Shown here one piece after another: positions 5,525 through 8,279 of a stretch of DNA of 8,279 bases. Location of the stretch: assembly GCA_018716795.1 (NCBI GenBank), contig DVJK01000178.1, positions 1 to 8,279 of the forward strand. Direction: 5' to 3'. A model generated the notes under the pieces. That model saw only the letters and a program-made list of their open reading frames with translations, was not told the DNA's origin and searched no databases. Position 1 is the stretch's first letter, and every line of letters begins with the position of its first letter. This DNA comes from Candidatus Scatomorpha merdipullorum. Lineage in GTDB: Bacteria; Bacillota; Clostridia; Oscillospirales; Oscillospiraceae. Made by a program: the position numbers and the translations under genes.

Positions 5525-6975
5525 CCGTCTATCTTCCTTTTCTCGAGTATCTCCGCGACTATTTCGCGCTCATCCATATGGTGCTTCTCGCGCCCGACAA
5601 TCTGATAGTCCTCGTGGCCCTTGCCAGCGAGCACTATCACGTCGCCGGGCCTGTGGTGCTCTATCGCCCACTCTATGGCCTCGGGCCGGCCGGTTATCAC
5701 CTCGCGCGGCGTGTCCGTCCCCTCCATGCCGGCGAGGATGTCGGCGATTATCGCCTCAGGCTCCTCCGTGCGGGGATTATCCGAGGTGACGACGACGAAG
5801 TCGGCGTTCTCGGCGGCGATGCGGCCCATAATGGGGCGCTTGGTGCGGTCACGGTCGCCGCCGCAGCCGAAGATGGCGACGAGGCGGCCGCGCGTCACGG
5901 CGCGCATGGACTTCAGCACGTTCTCAAGCGCGTCGGGCGTGTGGGCGTAGTCGATGAGTATCGTGTAGTCCCCGTCCGTGGGCACGACCTCCACCCTGCC
6001 CTTGACGCCTTTGCCGCTCGCGAGGGAGTCCGCGCAGTCGTGAAGGGAGATGCCGAGCGCGAGGCCCGTGCCCACGACGCCGAGGGCGTTGTAGACCGAG
6101 AAGAGGCCCGGTATGCCGAGCTTCACGCGCTCGCTCTCCCCGCCGAAGGCGGCGGTGAACTCCACGCCGGAGCTCGAAAGGGCGATGTCGCTCACCGTCA
6201 GGTCCGCGTCCGCGCGCTCGGCGAAGCTTATGACCGGGCAGGCGCAGCGCGAGAGCATGAAGCCCGCCCACTCGTCGTCGAGGTTCAGGACGGCCCTGTC
6301 GCACATGGAGAAGAGCTTCGCCTTGGCTTCGGCGTAGTTTTCCATGCTCTTGTGGAAGTCGAGGTGGTCCTGGGTGAGGTTCGTGAAGACGGCGGCGGCA
6401 AAGCGGAGCCCCGCCACGCGGTGGAGCACCAGCGAGTGGCTGGAGACCTCCATGACCACGTGGGTGCAGCCCTTATCCGCCATCTCGCGCAGCAGCTCCT
6501 GAAGCTCGCGGCTCTCGGGCGTGGTGCGCTCGGTGTGCAGGAACTCGGAGCCTATCATGTTCCCGTTCGTGCCGATGAGGCCGACCTTCGCGCCGAGCTT
6601 CTCCTCGAGCAGGTGCTTGACGAGATAGGTCGTCGTCGTCTTGCCGTTCGTGCCCGTGACGCCTATCATCACGAGCCCGGAGGCCGGATCGCCGAAGAAG
6701 TTCCGGCTCATGAGCGCGAGGGCGAGGCGGCTGTCGCGCACCAGGACGAAGGGCGCGCCGCCCTCCGGCCTCTCCTCGCAGATTATGCACGCGGCGCCCT
6801 TTTCGACGGCCTGCGGGATGTACCTGTGCCCGTCGGACTCGAAGCCGCGGACGGCGGTGAAGGCCGCGCCGGGCTTAACCGCGCGGGAATCGTAGGCCAC
6901 GTCGCTAATCTCAAGCTCCGGCGAGGCGTGCATTTCAAGGATTTCAACGTCCCGGAGCAAATCGGAAAGCTTCAC
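5521..6975 (-). CDS. murE: UDP-MurNAc-tripeptide synthetase MurE (meso-DAP type)
   Basis: MurE is the cytoplasmic Mur ligase that adds the third stem-peptide residue to UDP-MurNAc-L-Ala-D-Glu using ATP. The 484-residue protein shows the three Mur ligase domains. The N-terminal UDP-binding domain has YDSRAVKPG at about 28-36. The central ATPase has P-loop GVTGTNGKTT at 105-114, and YAEAKAKLF at 214-222 contains K218, at the position of the carbamoylated lysine. In the C-terminal domain, DNPRTEEP at 399-406 is the motif that recognises meso-diaminopimelate, and GKGHEDYQ is at 451-458. The organism therefore most likely has meso-DAP rather than lysine cross-bridges. The start codon is GTG (6975-6973), supported by GGAGG at 6987-6983 with a seven-base spacer. 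It begins 20 bases after the PBP gene and overlaps mraY by four bases. Confidence 0.96.
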   Translation of the reverse strand: MKLSDLLRDVEILEMHASPELEISDVAYDSRAVKPGAAFTAVRGFESDGHRYIPQAVEKGAACIICEERPEGGAPFVLVRDSRLALALMSRNFFGDPASGLVMIGVTGTNGKTTTTYLVKHLLEEKLGAKVGLIGTNGNMIGSEFLHTERTTPESRELQELLREMADKGCTHVVMEVSSHSLVLHRVAGLRFAAAVFTNLTQDHLDFHKSMENYAEAKAKLFSMCDRAVLNLDDEWAGFMLSRCACPVISFAERADADLTVSDIALSSSGVEFTAAFGGESERVKLGIPGLFSVYNALGVVGTGLALGISLHDCADSLASGKGVKGRVEVVPTDGDYTILIDYAHTPDALENVLKSMRAVTRGRLVAIFGCGGDRDRTKRPIMGRIAAENADFVVVTSDNPRTEEPEAIIADILAGMEGTDTPREVITGRPEAIEWAIEHHRPGDVIVLAGKGHEDYQIVGREKHHMDEREIVAEILEKRKIDG

Positions 6976-6990
6976 GGGAACACCTCCGTT
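6976..6990 (-). promoter_or_regulatory. murE ribosome binding site fixing a GTG start
   Basis: GGAGGT at 6987-6982 places the ribosome on the GTG at 6975-6973. That start gives the N terminus MKLSDLL, which fits the family, so the non-ATG start is well supported. Confidence 0.75.
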
Positions 6991-6995
6991 TATCT

Positions 6996-8279
6996 TCAGT
7001 ATATCCCCAGGAGGGATTCATCGTTGTCGTAGAGCGTCACGGTTATGACCGCGCCGGGGCCGACGTCCGTGCCCGCGGCCGTGTCCTGGCCGGAGACGAG
7101 CCTGCCCTCCTCCGCGGCCGCGCCGCCCGAGGCGATGAACAGCCCGCGCGCGGCGAGCGCATCGCGCGCCTCGGCGTAGGTCAGCCCGGCGAGATTGGGC
7201 ACCGTCGCGCCGCCGGAGGGCTCTCCTCCCGCGTACAGCAGCACCTCGCTGCCGGAGGCGATGACGCTTCCGCGCGCGGGCAGCTGCTCCGTCACCGTCT
7301 CGCCCGAGCCTATGACGCGGCAGCCGAAGCCGCTCCCGGCGAGGGCGCTCTTCGCTTCGTCAACGCTCATGCCCGTGACGCCGGGCACCGCGCGATCGAC
7401 GGTACCGAGCTCCGAGTCGCTGTACTCGGGCTCATAGCCCAGGTAGGGCAGGATATCCGAGAGCATCCTTCCCACGACGGGCGCGGCCATCTGGCCGCCG
7501 GAGACGTAGATGCCGCTCTCGCTGCCCGGGTTATCCAGCAGCACGAGCAGGGCTATCTCCGGGTCGTCCGCCGGGGCGACGCCGATGAAGGAGACGATGT
7601 ACTCCTTCGTGCCGGCTATCTCCTGCGTGGTCTTGGTCGAGGTGCCGGTCTTGCCTCCGATACGGTAGCCCGCGACGGCGGCGTTGCGGCCCGTGCCCTC
7701 GTTGGGGTCGCCGACGACCTGCTCGAGTATGGCGCAGAGCGTCTCGCTGGTCTTCTCGCTTATCACCTGCCGCAGCCGTTCGGGCTCGTGCGTCTCGCTC
7801 TCTCCCGCGGGGCTCGTGATGCTCTTCACGAGGTAGGGGCGCATGAGCTCCCCTCCGTTCACGCAGGCGGAGACGGCCGTTATGAGCTGCAGCGGCGTGA
7901 TGTTGAAGGTCTGGCCGAAGCTCGCCGCGGCGAGCTGGCTCAGGTTCTCCGGGTTGCAGAAGACGTCCTCGCTCCACCAGATGCTCCCGCTCTCGCCGCC
8001 GAGGTCTATCCCCGTCCGGCCCGTGAGCTGGGCGGAGCCGTCGCCGGAGCGCTCGAAAAAGCCGAAGGCCTCGGCGTAGTCGTAAAAGCGCTCCTCGCCT
8101 ATGAGCCGGCCTATGTTGACGAAGGCGACGTTGCAGCTGTGCTGCACGGCCTGCGTGAGGTTCTGCGGGCCGTGCCCGCCGGACTTCCAGCACTTGACGG
8201 GCGTATTGCGCCCGGGCACGCTGACGGAGCCGCCGCAGAAGAACTGCGAGTTTTCGTCAACCAGGCCCTCCTCGAGGGC
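6996..8279 (-). CDS. spoVD: Class B penicillin-binding protein, SpoVD/FtsI type (5' partial)
   Basis: This is the C-terminal 427 residues of a D,D-transpeptidase that cross-links peptidoglycan outside the membrane. The frame is open to the right edge; the first visible residues ALEEG normally follow shortly after the active-site SxxK, so that serine, the dimerisation domain and the membrane anchor are outside the window. Visible are the SxN motif (SCN, fragment residues 48-50), the KTGT motif (210-213) and two C-terminal PASTA domains (about 297-351 and 358-417). Cysteines at 30 (KCW) and 49 (SCN) are 19 residues apart, matching the C332/C351 pair of B. subtilis SpoVD, whose disulfide is reduced by StoA during sporulation. 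This favours a SpoVD-like protein, although the same gene may serve division in Clostridia. It ends in TGA, 20 bases before murE. A GTG at 8219 is an internal valine codon, not the start. Confidence 0.9.
   Translation of the reverse strand, partial: ALEEGLVDENSQFFCGGSVSVPGRNTPVKCWKSGGHGPQNLTQAVQHSCNVAFVNIGRLIGEERFYDYAEAFGFFERSGDGSAQLTGRTGIDLGGESGSIWWSEDVFCNPENLSQLAAASFGQTFNITPLQLITAVSACVNGGELMRPYLVKSITSPAGESETHEPERLRQVISEKTSETLCAILEQVVGDPNEGTGRNAAVAGYRIGGKTGTSTKTTQEIAGTKEYIVSFIGVAPADDPEIALLVLLDNPGSESGIYVSGGQMAAPVVGRMLSDILPYLGYEPEYSDSELGTVDRAVPGVTGMSVDEAKSALAGSGFGCRVIGSGETVTEQLPARGSVIASGSEVLLYAGGEPSGGATVPNLAGLTYAEARDALAARGLFIASGGAAAEEGRLVSGQDTAAGTDVGPGAVITVTLYDNDESLLGIY

Noticed and set aside
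3538..5605. Two long plus-strand open frames opposite ftsW and mraY (315 and 415 codons).
   Set aside because: Both are made of charged low-complexity sequence mirroring membrane-protein genes on the other strand, and they even overlap each other.
5578..7032. Plus-strand open frame of 484 codons opposite murE, the same length as MurE.
   Set aside because: The equal length is a coincidence of position. The frame has no family signature and lies wholly against murE and the start of the next gap.
8217..8219. GTG at 8219 as the start of the PBP gene.
   Set aside because: The frame continues upstream to the window edge with conserved SpoVD-type sequence (ALEEG to FFCGGSVSV), so the GTG is an internal valine.

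Overview
The window is a single co-directional block of the division and cell-wall (dcw) cluster. Every gene lies on the minus strand, so transcription runs from the right edge to the left. In transcription order it holds a class B penicillin-binding protein of the SpoVD/FtsI type (its start is off the right edge), murE, mraY, ftsW/spoVE, murG, murA and ftsQ/divIB. The left 45 bases after ftsQ are a short AT-rich gap. No RNA gene, mobile element, CRISPR array or sizeable gene-free stretch is visible; the longest intergenic gap is 59 bases.

The organism is most likely a high-GC member of the Clostridia (Oscillospirales-like or a neighbouring order). This is inferred from four things: strong AGGAGG-type ribosome binding sites, a PBP with two C-terminal PASTA domains and the SpoVD-style cysteine pair, the murG-murA-ftsQ order, and MurE carrying the meso-diaminopimelate motif DNPR. 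GC content is roughly two-thirds, yet isoleucine is most often encoded by ATA, which is an unusual codon habit.

The genes act on one pathway. MurA makes the first committed precursor of UDP-MurNAc. MurE adds the third residue of the stem peptide. MraY moves the finished phospho-MurNAc-pentapeptide to undecaprenyl phosphate and MurG adds GlcNAc to give lipid II. The FtsW/SpoVE glycosyltransferase polymerises lipid II and the SpoVD/FtsI transpeptidase cross-links it, while FtsQ/DivIB links synthesis to the division site. MurB, MurC, MurD, MurF and Ddl are not in the window. The usual places for murF (between murE and mraY) and murD (between mraY and ftsW) are closed up, with a 4-base overlap and a 25-base gap.

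The content is a conserved housekeeping cluster, and I do not see an undescribed system. The points most worth a second look are a predicted hairpin that would bury the murA ribosome binding site, GC-rich hairpins directly before the murG and ftsQ ribosome binding sites, the compacted gene order and the ATA preference.
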